Origin: Dysgonamonadaceae bacterium
Lineage (GTDB): Bacteria; Bacteroidota; Bacteroidia; Bacteroidales; Azobacteroidaceae
Direction of reading: 5' to 3'
Length of the DNA: 9,709 bases
Assembly: GCA_031276105.1 (NCBI GenBank)
Contig: JAISNS010000263.1
Location: forward strand, 1 to 9,709
Shown: positions 1-6,380 of the stretch, piece by piece
Numbering within the stretch: the first letter of the stretch is position 1
Layout of the letters: each line of letters begins with the position of its first letter
Made by a program: the position numbers and the translations under genes
The notes under the pieces: model-generated
Database searches by the model: none
The model's input: only the letters and a program-made list of their open reading frames with translations
Told to the model about the DNA's origin: nothing

Positions 1-81
1 ACCTTGCCCTACCAACTGCTTTTGGCCGGCATAATCGTCTAAGGACTGTGGACGCATTCGTTCTGCTAACGGTCGATTCAT
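1..81 (-). CDS. rarA: RarA/MgsA replication-associated recombination ATPase, N-terminus only
   Basis: Only the first 27 codons lie in the window; the gene runs off the left edge. The translated start reads MNRPLAERMRP followed by SLDDYAGQKQLVGQG. This is the signature opening of the RarA (MgsA, WRNIP1-like) AAA+ family, which begins PLAxRMRPxxLDEYxGQxHLxGxG just before the Walker A region. RarA is a cytoplasmic clamp-loader-like ATPase acting at stalled replication forks and single-stranded gaps. The ATG at 79-81 is chosen because the family motif begins two residues later and a GGAG lies about six bases upstream. A Bacteroidota -7 box sits about 35 bases further up. The ATPase motifs themselves are outside the window, so the call rests on this short but distinctive stretch. 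Confidence 0.88.
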   Translation of the reverse strand, partial: MNRPLAERMRPQSLDDYAGQKQLVGQG

Positions 82-114
82 GATGTCTCCAATTGAATTT
101 AACAGGAATTTTTG

Positions 115-122
115 CAAAAGTA
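115..122 (-). promoter_or_regulatory. Bacteroidota-type -7 promoter box for rarA
   Basis: On the minus strand this reads TACTTTTG, a match to the Bacteroidota TAnnTTTG -7 element, followed by C. It implies a transcript starting around 105-110 and a leader of roughly 25-30 bases before the rarA ATG. No convincing TTTG -33 element is seen at the usual distance. Confidence 0.55.
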
Positions 123-378
123 CATGAAATATTTTGAATTACACACAATCGATTGGGATGAACAGCAATTTCGGGAGTAATTAAAATTCCGTACTCCTTG
201 TATCCGACGAGAGAAAATAGCAAAGTCTTCCCCTCTTGCATAATACTACGCAAGTAAAGTCAAAGAATACTAAAAGCTGTTAATTTATCTGTTTCGTAAA
301 AAAACGATTAATGAGGTTGAACTTGAATTCGTGAGCAAGTGATCACCGCCACGGTTTTCAGGCCGTAATCGCACTTAT
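123..378. other. Intergenic stretch without a recognisable gene
   Basis: No gene is supported here. The only coding-looking piece is a very short plus-strand reading frame (124-180) starting MKYFELHTIDWDEQQ and stopped by TAA after 18 codons. Translation continued past that stop stays open for about 20 more codons, so it may be a decayed gene start, but it matches nothing I know. A weak inverted repeat CTTGC/GCAAG lies at 235-239/250-254 with a 10-base loop and no T-run. Confidence 0.4.
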
Positions 379-803
379 TCAGGAAGAATCTGTCCGACAG
401 CAGTTGCCATCGCAAGAAGTCAAGCCGGAAGGCGGGGGCTTGACAAAAATCATGTATGCCTTTAGTTTGCACCAAAGGTTGCGTAATGTTTCCTTGGAAC
501 GTTTTTTGAGCAAGGCCTTTGTCCCATTTTGTTTTTCGGTGAATTGATTGATGGCATGGGCTATCCGTTTTGCTCGCACTACTGAAAGGCATTTTCGTAG
601 GGATACAAGCCGTCGGCCAGAATGCAAATGGGCAAACGGGAATATTGTTTCTTCAGTTTTTCGGTTAAGCGGAGGAACGCTTTCCGTTCACAGTCCTGTT
701 TGTCAAACACGCCTTCCGGATTTTCTATCCATTCGCCGGCTAAGGAGAGCGAATGACCGTCTGCGGTGACTAATTTGGCCTCCTTCAATATGACTACCTT
801 TAC
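379..803 (-). pseudogene. Decayed IS transposase, internally deleted and frameshifted
   Basis: Two transposase-like fragments lie in different minus frames. The first (about 803 down to 582) reads VVILKEAKLVTADG, then SLAGEWIENPEG, DKQDCERKAFLRL and LPICILADGLYPYENAF. This resembles the N-terminal half of a DDE transposase family common in Bacteroidota, with the DG of LADGLY probably a catalytic aspartate. It ends at an in-frame TAG (579-581). The second (about 567 down to 379, another frame) reads RIAHAINQFTEK, ALLKKRSKETLRNLW and KLKAYMI, which I recognise as the C-terminal helical end of the same family. The intervening part, which in intact relatives carries the later catalytic glutamate, is missing. 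The N-terminus also seems cut near the hairpin at 809-863. No functional protein can be made. The exact IS family and true ends were not determined. Confidence 0.72.
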
Positions 804-808
804 AACAT

Positions 809-863
809 AAAAAAAACAGCCGCAAGGCTTAGTTTCACAACTTCCTTGCGGCTTTAATTTTTT
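809..863. terminator. Bidirectional rho-independent terminator
   Basis: A perfect 10-bp stem AGCCGCAAGG (818-827) pairs with CCTTGCGGCT (844-853) around a 16-base loop. Eight A's precede it (809-816) and a T-rich tract follows (T-run 858-863), so it can terminate transcription in both directions. The minus-strand version, stem plus T8, is the stronger. It would stop readthrough from the glsA-glsB operon about 170 bases after the glsB stop codon and shield the transposase remnant. Confidence 0.75.
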
Positions 864-907
864 ATAAAATGAAAGAACACTGTAGTAAAACACTCAGTCA
901 CAATAAC

Positions 908-941
908 TTTGGGCTGAGGCCCTGCCACAGTATTACTTTTG
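908..941 (+). promoter_or_regulatory. Promoter-like TTTG / TACTTTTG pair with no gene downstream
   Basis: TTTG at 908-911 and TACTTTTG at 934-941 match the Bacteroidota -33 and -7 elements with 22 bases between them. Transcription would start near 948, on the plus strand, and run antisense into the 3' end of glsB at 1038. No plus-strand gene follows. A short GGGC-TGAG-GCCC hairpin (911-922) lies between the two elements. It could drive an antisense RNA or be a relic of a lost gene or mobile element. Confidence 0.3.
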
Positions 942-1037
942 CAAAATTAGCCGGAATTTTTTACTTTTCCTAATTTTATAACTGATTTATTTTCAAGTAT
1001 TTATTTTTTAACCTTGTTTCTCCCGGAATCGCTGCCG

Positions 1038-2033
1038 TTAATTCTTCCGGTATTTTTTACTTATCATTTCCCGTAATCTGTTTTTAAGTCTTTGGGAAGG
1101 TTTTTCTTTCAAAAAAGATTCGATATGCCTTTGTTTTTTGTCTTCGAAGATGTCGTTAAAATCAATTAATATACCGGTTTCTTCCACTTCTCCAAATTCT
1201 TCATTTATAGCGGTACCGAAGACGCGCATACTTGGCGAGAGGTTCATATATGCGCTCACTAAGGGCGGAATATTGATACCGTATTTCCTGACTTCAGTGT
1301 TAAGCGTTTTATAATCTTCTTTATAACTTGTTCCTTTGAACAACTTTTCTATTTTTTTATTGTCGGCATGGGTTTGCAGCGGAATAATCGGATTTACTAA
1401 CTGCTCTTTGTCCCTGAAATATTTATCTAAAAAATAAAGGATCATATTCCGGGCTTCCTGATTGTAGGTATTGTACATGGTTACTTTGCCGAAAAAGTAA
1501 CGAAAAGAGGGATCAATGACCGAGAGAGCGCCTAAACCGTCCCAGAGATTGTCTAAAGCAAACAAACCTTTTGAACCGTACTTTGTGGTTTGATAATCCA
1601 GCGAAACAAACGATCGTCCTAACTCAACGGTATGAGGCAAATAGACGTCAATGAATTTTGGGGAAAAATGAAACAGTTCGGCTGTTGCGATATTGTCCGG
1701 TTGTCCGTGCCGGTCGAATGTTACTTCATTTCCACAACGGAAACGGTAGCCGCCCAAAATTTCTTCTGCCTGCGGATCCCATACAATAAGTTGACGATAG
1801 GGCGTTTCCATTGTGTCAAATTCATCAATATCAATTGCATTGCCTGTTCCCCCACCATAATAACGGAAAGCAATTTCCCGCAAGCGTCCTACTTCCTGCA
1901 AGAGGTTGGGAGAATCTTGCGCCGTAAACAAATAAATCTCGTTTCCCGATTTGTTTGTTTTTCTAAACAACTTACTGTCGGTCAGTTCTTGTTTTAGAAG
2001 TTCCCGATCGATTTTCGGAATTATTTCATCCAT
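1038..2033 (-). CDS. glsB: GNAT-fold amino-acid-lipid N-acyltransferase, GlsB-like
   Basis: A 331-residue protein of the family often labelled 'hemolysin' or OlsB-like. In Bacteroides the homologue GlsB transfers a 3-hydroxyacyl chain from acyl carrier protein to the amino group of glycine, giving the lyso form of glycine lipid at the cytoplasmic membrane face. Visible family marks are ILGGYRFR (92-99) and VELGRSFV (136-143) in the acyltransferase core. The strongly conserved C-terminal block IPPLVSAYMNLSPSM (255-269) is followed by GTAINEEFGEVEETGILID (273-291). The length fits the two-part family architecture. It lies 13 bases downstream of glsA in the same direction, so the two enzymes are probably made from one transcript. 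The tail from about 297 is lysine/arginine-rich and could help membrane association. The head-group amino acid cannot be read from sequence; ornithine is the main alternative to glycine. Confidence 0.8.
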   Translation of the reverse strand: MDEIIPKIDRELLKQELTDSKLFRKTNKSGNEIYLFTAQDSPNLLQEVGRLREIAFRYYGGGTGNAIDIDEFDTMETPYRQLIVWDPQAEEILGGYRFRCGNEVTFDRHGQPDNIATAELFHFSPKFIDVYLPHTVELGRSFVSLDYQTTKYGSKGLFALDNLWDGLGALSVIDPSFRYFFGKVTMYNTYNQEARNMILYFLDKYFRDKEQLVNPIIPLQTHADNKKIEKLFKGTSYKEDYKTLNTEVRKYGINIPPLVSAYMNLSPSMRVFGTAINEEFGEVEETGILIDFNDIFEDKKQRHIESFLKEKPSQRLKNRLREMISKKYRKN

Positions 2034-2046
2034 ATCAAAGTGTGTG

Positions 2047-2871
2047 TTAACATTTTACCATACAATATACTTCCTGTTTTAACCAATTTGCCCATTGTTG
2101 GGGCGTTTGGGAAGCGTCGAATGTTTGCCACGGAATCGGTTTGCCAAAATAAACGGTAAAAATCGAATTTCGAGCAATAAACATTTCGCGGGGCAAAAGT
2201 AACATTTCTATGTTGATTTTCATACATAATTTTTTACGAATATTGGCAACCGTATAAAATAAATTGGAATTTTTTGCTTCAAAGTAGATGGGTACTATAT
2301 TGCGTTTGTATTCGATGGCTTTGCTGATGAACATTTTTTTCCATTCCAAGTCGCTGATTTTTCCTTTTGTCTTTCTTGAACATAAGCCTGCCGGAAATGT
2401 AATGATCTGATTTTCGGAGGCGAAAGCTTCGTTGATAGCTCGTGCGGCATTCCGGCCTTGCGCTCCGTGTTTGTTGATGGGAACAAATATGTTTTGAAGG
2501 GGTTGTATGAAATACAAAATATCGTTTACCAGATAGCGGATGCGCTTGTCGTATTTTTGCCCAAGAATTACCGACAGAGTGACGCCGTCTAAGCCGCCTA
2601 AGGGATGATTGGAGCAAAAGATACATTTCTCGTCGAATCCGGGAATATTTTCTTCGCCTTTTATCCGGAATTGAATGTTCGTTTCTTCTAAAAATTTTTC
2701 CATAAGATCGACGCCGGTAAAGGTTGAATTTCTATGGAGGAAAGCATTTACTTTATCTAAATAAATGAGCTTCGTAAATGCATTAATCAAAAAGTCCGGA
2801 ATCTTCGGATATAATTTAGGCGCTTTTGAGCGAAGGACTTCATGAACGTTTATTTGAAAAATTTGGCGCAT
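2047..2871 (-). CDS. glsA: PlsC-like O-acyltransferase, GlsA-like
   Basis: A 274-residue lysophospholipid-acyltransferase-fold protein. By analogy with Bacteroides GlsA it adds the second acyl chain to the hydroxyl of the N-acyl glycine made by GlsB. The motif SNHPLGGLDG (87-96) supplies catalytic H89 and D95. The spacing is H-x5-D rather than the textbook H-x4-D, as also seen in the NHPTGIADG group of acyltransferases. FPAGLCSRK (159-167) corresponds to the acyl-acceptor motif III, and IVPIYFEAKNS (192-202) carries the conserved proline of motif IV. I chose the ATG at 2869-2871. The longest open frame starts at 2898, but the promoter -7 box at 2900-2907 puts the transcript start near 2893, so that codon would not be transcribed. 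An ATG at 2875-2877 is equally possible. First gene of the two-gene operon with glsB. Confidence 0.78.
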   Translation of the reverse strand: MRQIFQINVHEVLRSKAPKLYPKIPDFLINAFTKLIYLDKVNAFLHRNSTFTGVDLMEKFLEETNIQFRIKGEENIPGFDEKCIFCSNHPLGGLDGVTLSVILGQKYDKRIRYLVNDILYFIQPLQNIFVPINKHGAQGRNAARAINEAFASENQIITFPAGLCSRKTKGKISDLEWKKMFISKAIEYKRNIVPIYFEAKNSNLFYTVANIRKKLCMKINIEMLLLPREMFIARNSIFTVYFGKPIPWQTFDASQTPQQWANWLKQEVYCMVKC

Positions 2872-2899
2872 CGTCATAAGATATTTGTAAAAAAACAAG

Positions 2900-2907
2900 C
2901 AAAGGTA
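2900..2907 (-). promoter_or_regulatory. -7 box of the glsA-glsB operon
   Basis: Minus strand TACCTTTG, a perfect TAnnTTTG match followed by C. The expected transcript start is around 2893, giving a leader of about 17-25 bases to the ATG codons at 2875-2877 or 2869-2871. It decides against the upstream ATG at 2896-2898. Confidence 0.62.
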
Positions 2908-2919
2908 GCTTTTTTTTCA

Positions 2920-2927
2920 TATTTTTG
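2920..2927 (+). promoter_or_regulatory. -7 box of the NigD-like / YIP1 / smpB operon
   Basis: Plus strand TATTTTTG matches TAnnTTTG and lies 55 bases before the ATG at 2982. With the glsA box (2900-2907) it makes a compact divergent promoter region. A perfect 10-bp palindrome TTGTGCACAA (2925-2934) overlaps its 3' end, at about the transcript start. Confidence 0.45.
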
Positions 2928-2981
2928 TGCACAATTTTCATGGAGTTTATTTTTTATCCTAAATAAAATAGTATTAAAGCA

Positions 2982-3722
2982 ATGATTAAAAAGAATTTAT
3001 TATTTTTTCTGTTATTACTTCCGGTAATTGTAGGCGGAGTAAGGTGTGTTGGCGAAGGCGAGAATCGTTCTACTGCTACTTCTATTGCGGTGATTGGTAA
3101 TAGAGCGGATATGGGTGGTTGTGTAATGAATCTGTCCAACGCGGTTTTAGCGGCTCCCGAATTAGCGGGCAAGTTAAAGGTTGATGATTGTATTGAGGCT
3201 ACTTTTACCATTAATTACAGTAATCAGCCTTCGGACAAATATTACACCGCTACCGAAATTAGTTATGTGTTATTAAATAATGACTCGGTGATTGTGAAAA
3301 CCGGCGATATGATCGACGACCATAACGATTCCGTTAAAAGTATTGCGCTAAATACAAGTCCTTATTATAATGGAAATATTTTTGTTCAAATTAACCGTGA
3401 AGAAGTTAACAACCATTTGTATGATTATGATTTAATCTTTAATCCCGATTCAATTGATGAAAATGGCATCCATACCGTTTTTTTGAAATCGAAGAAAGAG
3501 GATAAAATGAGCGGGAGCCAGACAAATTCCAATTTGGAAACATTTAATCTGCGTTCTTTATTTGCGGCTTACGGAAAAGATTCGCTTTATCAAAGTGGAG
3601 GCATAGAACAAAGATACCGGTATGTATCCTTAAATTTTAAGCATCAATCCGGAGTAAAAGAGGGAATCCCTGTTTATTCCCGGTCGGGCAACAAGCCGGT
3701 TGATATATACATTTTCAATTAA
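2982..3722 (+). CDS. Secreted NigD-like protein of unknown function
   Basis: A 246-residue exported protein. Residues 1-21 form a typical signal peptide: lysines at 3-4, then a leucine-rich core. Cys22 follows GGVR, which is not a good lipobox because arginine at -1 is atypical. It may therefore be a signal-peptidase I substrate rather than a lipoprotein. The segment around residues 33-95 runs TSIAVIGNRADMGGCVMNL, then AAPELAGKL, DDCIEATFTINY, NQPSDKYYTA and EISYV. It resembles NigD-like and related uncharacterised secreted proteins of Bacteroidales, which have a short OB-like beta domain and a second beta-rich half. No catalytic residues are recognisable. It is the first gene of a plus-strand operon, 10 bases before the YIP1-family gene and divergent from glsA. 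The function is unknown; the family resemblance is from memory and moderate. Confidence 0.7.
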   Translation: MIKKNLLFFLLLLPVIVGGVRCVGEGENRSTATSIAVIGNRADMGGCVMNLSNAVLAAPELAGKLKVDDCIEATFTINYSNQPSDKYYTATEISYVLLNNDSVIVKTGDMIDDHNDSVKSIALNTSPYYNGNIFVQINREEVNNHLYDYDLIFNPDSIDENGIHTVFLKSKKEDKMSGSQTNSNLETFNLRSLFAAYGKDSLYQSGGIEQRYRYVSLNFKHQSGVKEGIPVYSRSGNKPVDIYIFN

Positions 3723-3732
3723 ACCGGATTGA

Positions 3733-4302
3733 ATGTTAAAGCAGTTATTTATTTTGCTTTTCGCGTTGATTACCGATCCGAATAAAGCGTGGAATCGCTT
3801 GGCTGAAAAGCAGGAAGATCGTCGTAATGAAGACTTTTACAAGAGTTATTTGTATCCGGTTGTCGGGTTGATTGCTCTTTTGTCGTTTACCGGAACGCTT
3901 TTTGCGTTGGGAAAGTTTGACGTACAAATAGCTTTAAAAATAGTAATCAAACAAATAGCCGTTTATTTCGGAGGTTTTTATTTAGCGTCGATAGTGTTTT
4001 CGGAATGGCTATTCCCCCGGTTTAAGGAAGGGAAAGATATTCATCTATGCGAACGGTTTATCGGTTATTCTTCCGCGTTGATTTATGCGGTAGCCATGCT
4101 TAAATCATTATTGGATTGGCCTTTTCTTCCGTTAATTGTCTTTTATTCGATTTATATGATATGGGAAGGAGTGGTTAATTACCTGAAAGTGGAAGAAGAA
4201 AATTTAGTTAAATGCACCCTGTTGTCCGGTATTATTGTTTTGTTTTTTCCTGTTGCACTGGAATTTTTGATTGAGCGCTTATTACCGAACATGAAAATAT
4301 GA
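3733..4302 (+). CDS. YIP1-family integral membrane protein
   Basis: A 189-residue hydrophobic protein with five predicted membrane helices at about 40-60, 68-92, 110-127, 129-149 and 162-183. A cytoplasmic N-terminal segment precedes them, with the family-like sequence [15 protein letters not shown] (13-27). That opening ('...P..AW..I...') followed by a helical bundle is typical of bacterial Yip1-domain proteins. Their molecular role is not established, though relatives in eukaryotes act in membrane traffic. It lies 10 bases behind the NigD-like gene and 10 bases ahead of smpB, so it is very likely co-transcribed with both. No catalytic or ligand-binding motif is visible. Assignment rests on topology, length and the N-terminal motif. 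Confidence 0.7.
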   Translation: MLKQLFILLFALITDPNKAWNRLAEKQEDRRNEDFYKSYLYPVVGLIALLSFTGTLFALGKFDVQIALKIVIKQIAVYFGGFYLASIVFSEWLFPRFKEGKDIHLCERFIGYSSALIYAVAMLKSLLDWPFLPLIVFYSIYMIWEGVVNYLKVEEENLVKCTLLSGIIVLFFPVALEFLIERLLPNMKI

Positions 4303-4312
4303 ATATAATAAC

Positions 4313-4768
4313 ATGGCGTTGAATAACAATATAGTAATTAAAAATAAGCGGGCGTCTTTCGATTATGAATTTATCGAAACGTATGTTGCCGGGATCGTTC
4401 TTACGGGAACGGAAATCAAATCGATTCGTTTAGGGAAAGCCGGATTGACGGACAGTTATTGTACCGTTATCCGGAATGAACTTTGGGTAAAGAATATGTA
4501 TATCGCCGAATATTTTTACGGCACTTATAATAATCACGACGCCCGGAAAGACCGGAAATTGCTCCTGAACCGGAAGGAAATTAATAAAATAGAGGCGCTT
4601 TCTAAAAATACCGGTTTCACAATTATTCCGGCTAAGCTTTTCCTGAACGAAAAGGGATTGGTCAAATTAGTGATTGCCGTGGCGAAAGGGAAAAAATCGT
4701 ATGATAAGCGGCAAACATTGCGCGAAAAAGATGATAAACGGGATATGGATCGGGCGATAAAAAAGTGA
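4313..4768 (+). CDS. smpB: SsrA(tmRNA)-binding protein SmpB
   Basis: A 151-residue, full-length SmpB. It binds tmRNA and escorts it to ribosomes stalled on broken mRNA, starting trans-translation. The OB-fold core carries the family signatures [20 protein letters not shown] (11-30), [10 protein letters not shown] (30-39) and [10 protein letters not shown] (42-51). [20 protein letters not shown] follows at about 65-84. The C-terminal tail, [19 protein letters not shown] and onward, is the basic segment that takes the place of mRNA in the decoding channel. The ATG at 4313 fits the family start. It is the last gene of a three-gene plus operon, and its TGA stop (4766-4768) lies inside the left arm of the hairpin at 4763-4803. 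The tmRNA gene itself is not in the window. Confidence 0.96.
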   Translation: MALNNNIVIKNKRASFDYEFIETYVAGIVLTGTEIKSIRLGKAGLTDSYCTVIRNELWVKNMYIAEYFYGTYNNHDARKDRKLLLNRKEINKIEALSKNTGFTIIPAKLFLNEKGLVKLVIAVAKGKKSYDKRQTLREKDDKRDMDRAIKK

Positions 4769-4803
4769 CGAGTGACACAGCGAATACTTGTCACTCGTCA
4801 CTT
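4763..4803. terminator. Hairpin terminator between convergent smpB and secreted-protein operon
   Basis: A perfect 15-bp inverted repeat: AAGTGACGAGTGACA (4763-4777) pairs with TGTCACTCGTCACTT (4789-4803) around an 11-base loop. Read on the minus strand it is followed by a run of six T's, so it is a good rho-independent terminator for the minus operon. In the plus direction the T-tract is weak. The left arm includes the smpB stop codon. A second copy of the right arm follows directly (4803-4817), offering an alternative pairing partner that ends in TTT. Confidence 0.7.
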
Positions 4804-4816
4804 GTCACTCGTCACT
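4789..4816 (+). repeat. Two exact 14-bp tandem repeats (four GTCACT[C/T] heptamers)
   Basis: TGTCACTCGTCACT occurs twice head to tail (4789-4802 and 4803-4816). At finer scale this is GTCACTC, GTCACTT, GTCACTC, GTCACTT (4790-4817). The inverted form occurs twice at 4764-4777. The array fills most of the gap between the convergent smpB and minus-strand genes. Confidence 0.9.
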
Positions 4817-4820
4817 TTGA

Positions 4821-5615
4821 TTAAAACTGTTCGACTAATATGGCATATATTTTCGTGGCAGTCGGTGAGTTCTCTCCCATAACAAATAATTGAATATGAA
4901 ATATTTCCTTACTCGTATTGTCGTACATCCATACTTCGTTCCGCTCTTCCATACTCATATCACTGTTGGTGAAATCCATATAATTTGAATTGCTGACTTT
5001 TTGTATATTTACCTCATTGCTATATCCTGATTGAGAAGAATTTTGCCAATATTGAGTGACGTAATATTCGTAATCTCTGGTTGTTCCTGCAGCCGGTTTG
5101 TAAGAGTCGGTCACTTTGAATTGAGGGAGGGCATAATGAGGGCGATTTATACCTTTTTCCAGCCGGGTTTCAATCGAATGAAAAGGTACGGACTTATTCG
5201 GCAACGGTAATGTATTGTTATAAAGTATTTTCTTTACGTCCATTCCGGCATTTTCACTCACTTCTTTGTTTTTAATACTGTTCCATTCTATTCCATTCCA
5301 TACCACGAGGCCTTTTTTCAAATAAGAGGTATCCGTCAGATTATACACAATAAGTCCTGCATGTTCTTTCTTTTCACTGTCCGAAGCGTTGGATATGATG
5401 GGTTCCAGACTCAGATGATCCACTAATTTCACACGGGGCATTAATAAACCTTCTTTTGCATTTTTGCCTCCTTTGGCAGCTCCGGCTATGCTTTTTAATT
5501 GTAATAATGCACCTTCAGCCGGCGCTTCAATTATCCCAATACTTACCTGTGCCTGTAAGTTTGGAAATAAATACAGACACAAAAGGAATAAATTTATTTT
5601 GACTGTTGTTTTCAT
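4821..5615 (-). CDS. Secreted protein, third paralogue of a tandem family
   Basis: A 264-residue exported protein, last of three paralogues read leftward. Its signal peptide is residues 1-22, ending LQA|QVSIG, with the same MKTTV opening as the first paralogue. The N-terminal module (about 23-111) has the shared landmarks QVSIG (24-28), EGALLQLK (34-41), GLLMPRVKL (56-64), AGLIVYNL (86-93) and KGLVVWNGIEW (101-111). Similar strings open many Bacteroidota surface and tail-fibre-like proteins. The C-terminal part (about 120-264) differs from its neighbours but keeps EERNEVWMYDN and IFHIQLFVMG, and ends in ILVEQF. No Cys lipobox, catalytic motif or evident type IX secretion tail is seen. It is 10 bases downstream of the second paralogue and ends just before the repeat hairpin terminator. 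A role as surface adhesin or structural protein is only a guess. Confidence 0.82.
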   Translation of the reverse strand: MKTTVKINLFLLCLYLFPNLQAQVSIGIIEAPAEGALLQLKSIAGAAKGGKNAKEGLLMPRVKLVDHLSLEPIISNASDSEKKEHAGLIVYNLTDTSYLKKGLVVWNGIEWNSIKNKEVSENAGMDVKKILYNNTLPLPNKSVPFHSIETRLEKGINRPHYALPQFKVTDSYKPAAGTTRDYEYYVTQYWQNSSQSGYSNEVNIQKVSNSNYMDFTNSDMSMEERNEVWMYDNTSKEIFHIQLFVMGENSPTATKIYAILVEQF

Positions 5616-5625
5616 ATATCTAAAA

Positions 5626-6378
5626 TTAATATTCTGTTACTAATATGATGTAAGTAGGAATTTGAAGTTTTGCATAAATAATAAATTGTATGTTGTACGC
5701 CTTGTCATTAACGATATCTGCGAACCAGATTTCCCACCGTTCATCGTTGGCCATAGTTGTGCTGTAAAAATTGGTCCATGTGGAAAAATTGGTTGAGGTA
5801 AAGATGAATTTATTGGAGTCATAAGCATATATACTTCCGGTCTCGGGAGTCCCGAAACGGCAGATATTAAACCAGATAGTTTCATTGGCGGATGGAGCAA
5901 CGGTCATTTTGCATTGAACTTCCTGCTTTGGAGAAAATCGAAAAGCGAATCTCCCTATATTCACGACAGGTACATTATCGGCATTCAAGTTGCTTGTTTT
6001 GACTATTGATTTTTGGATATTGGTACCTTCCTTTTCCGCGAAGATTTCTAATTGCTCCCATTCCCAGCCATTCCATACATAAATTCCTTCGCTCATTTCG
6101 GAAGTGTTTACATTGTAAACCAAAAGTCCGGCAAGATCCGCTACTTTATCTTTGTTTGTCTCCGATATTACGGTTATGTCCGATAAGCTCTTTAGCTTTA
6201 CACGGGGAAGTATAATTCCTTTTTTGGCTGTTTCCGCACCGCTTCCGGAAATGGTTTCGTATTCTTTGATTTGCAGTAAAACTGCCGAATCGGGCTTCGT
6301 TTGAGAGCCGATTGTTACTTGAGCCTGCATGGATGAAATGAATAGCAGACAAAAGAAAATTAAATGTATTTGTCTCAT
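5626..6378 (-). CDS. Secreted protein, second paralogue of a tandem family
   Basis: A 250-residue exported protein. The signal peptide is residues 1-19, ending MQA|QVTIGS. The shared N-terminal module spans about 20-108, with QVTIGS (20-25), AVLLQIK (32-38), KGIILPRVKL (53-62), AGLLVYNV (83-90) and EGIYVWNGWEW (97-107). Behind it GTNIQKSIV starts a variable domain with little identity to its neighbours. The end realigns as DERWEIWFAD, YNIQFIIYA and YIILVTEY. The gene starts 2 bases after the stop of the first paralogue and stops 10 bases before the third, so all three are almost certainly one transcript. The molecular function is not recognised. The conserved module with variable rear suggests a family that diversified after duplication. 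Confidence 0.82.
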   Translation of the reverse strand: MRQIHLIFFCLLFISSMQAQVTIGSQTKPDSAVLLQIKEYETISGSGAETAKKGIILPRVKLKSLSDITVISETNKDKVADLAGLLVYNVNTSEMSEGIYVWNGWEWEQLEIFAEKEGTNIQKSIVKTSNLNADNVPVVNIGRFAFRFSPKQEVQCKMTVAPSANETIWFNICRFGTPETGSIYAYDSNKFIFTSTNFSTWTNFYSTTMANDERWEIWFADIVNDKAYNIQFIIYAKLQIPTYIILVTEY

Positions 6379-6380
6379 AA

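Noticed and set aside
235..254. CTTGC/GCAAG inverted repeat as a terminator
   Set aside because: Only a 5-bp stem with a 10-base loop and no T-run on either side; likely chance.
308..592. Minus-strand open frame of 94 codons next to the transposase remnant
   Set aside because: It overlaps the C-terminal transposase fragment in another frame. The translation is low-complexity in character and matches no family, while the 379-567 frame carries recognisable transposase sequence.
548..769. Plus-strand frame antisense to the transposase remnant
   Set aside because: Arginine/serine-rich shadow of the minus-strand coding remnant, with no recognisable motif or start signals.
1632..1997. Plus-strand frame of 121 codons inside glsB
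   Set aside because: Antisense shadow of a gene with clear family motifs; the translation has no domain resemblance.
2872..2898. Upstream start for glsA (adding MFFYKYLMT)
   Set aside because: The -7 box at 2900-2907 places the transcript start at or downstream of this ATG. The family-like N-terminus begins at the later ATG.
3045..3047. Lipoprotein cysteine (C22) in the NigD-like protein
   Set aside because: The four residues are GVRC, and arginine just before cysteine is not an accepted lipobox. I left the protein as secreted rather than lipoprotein.
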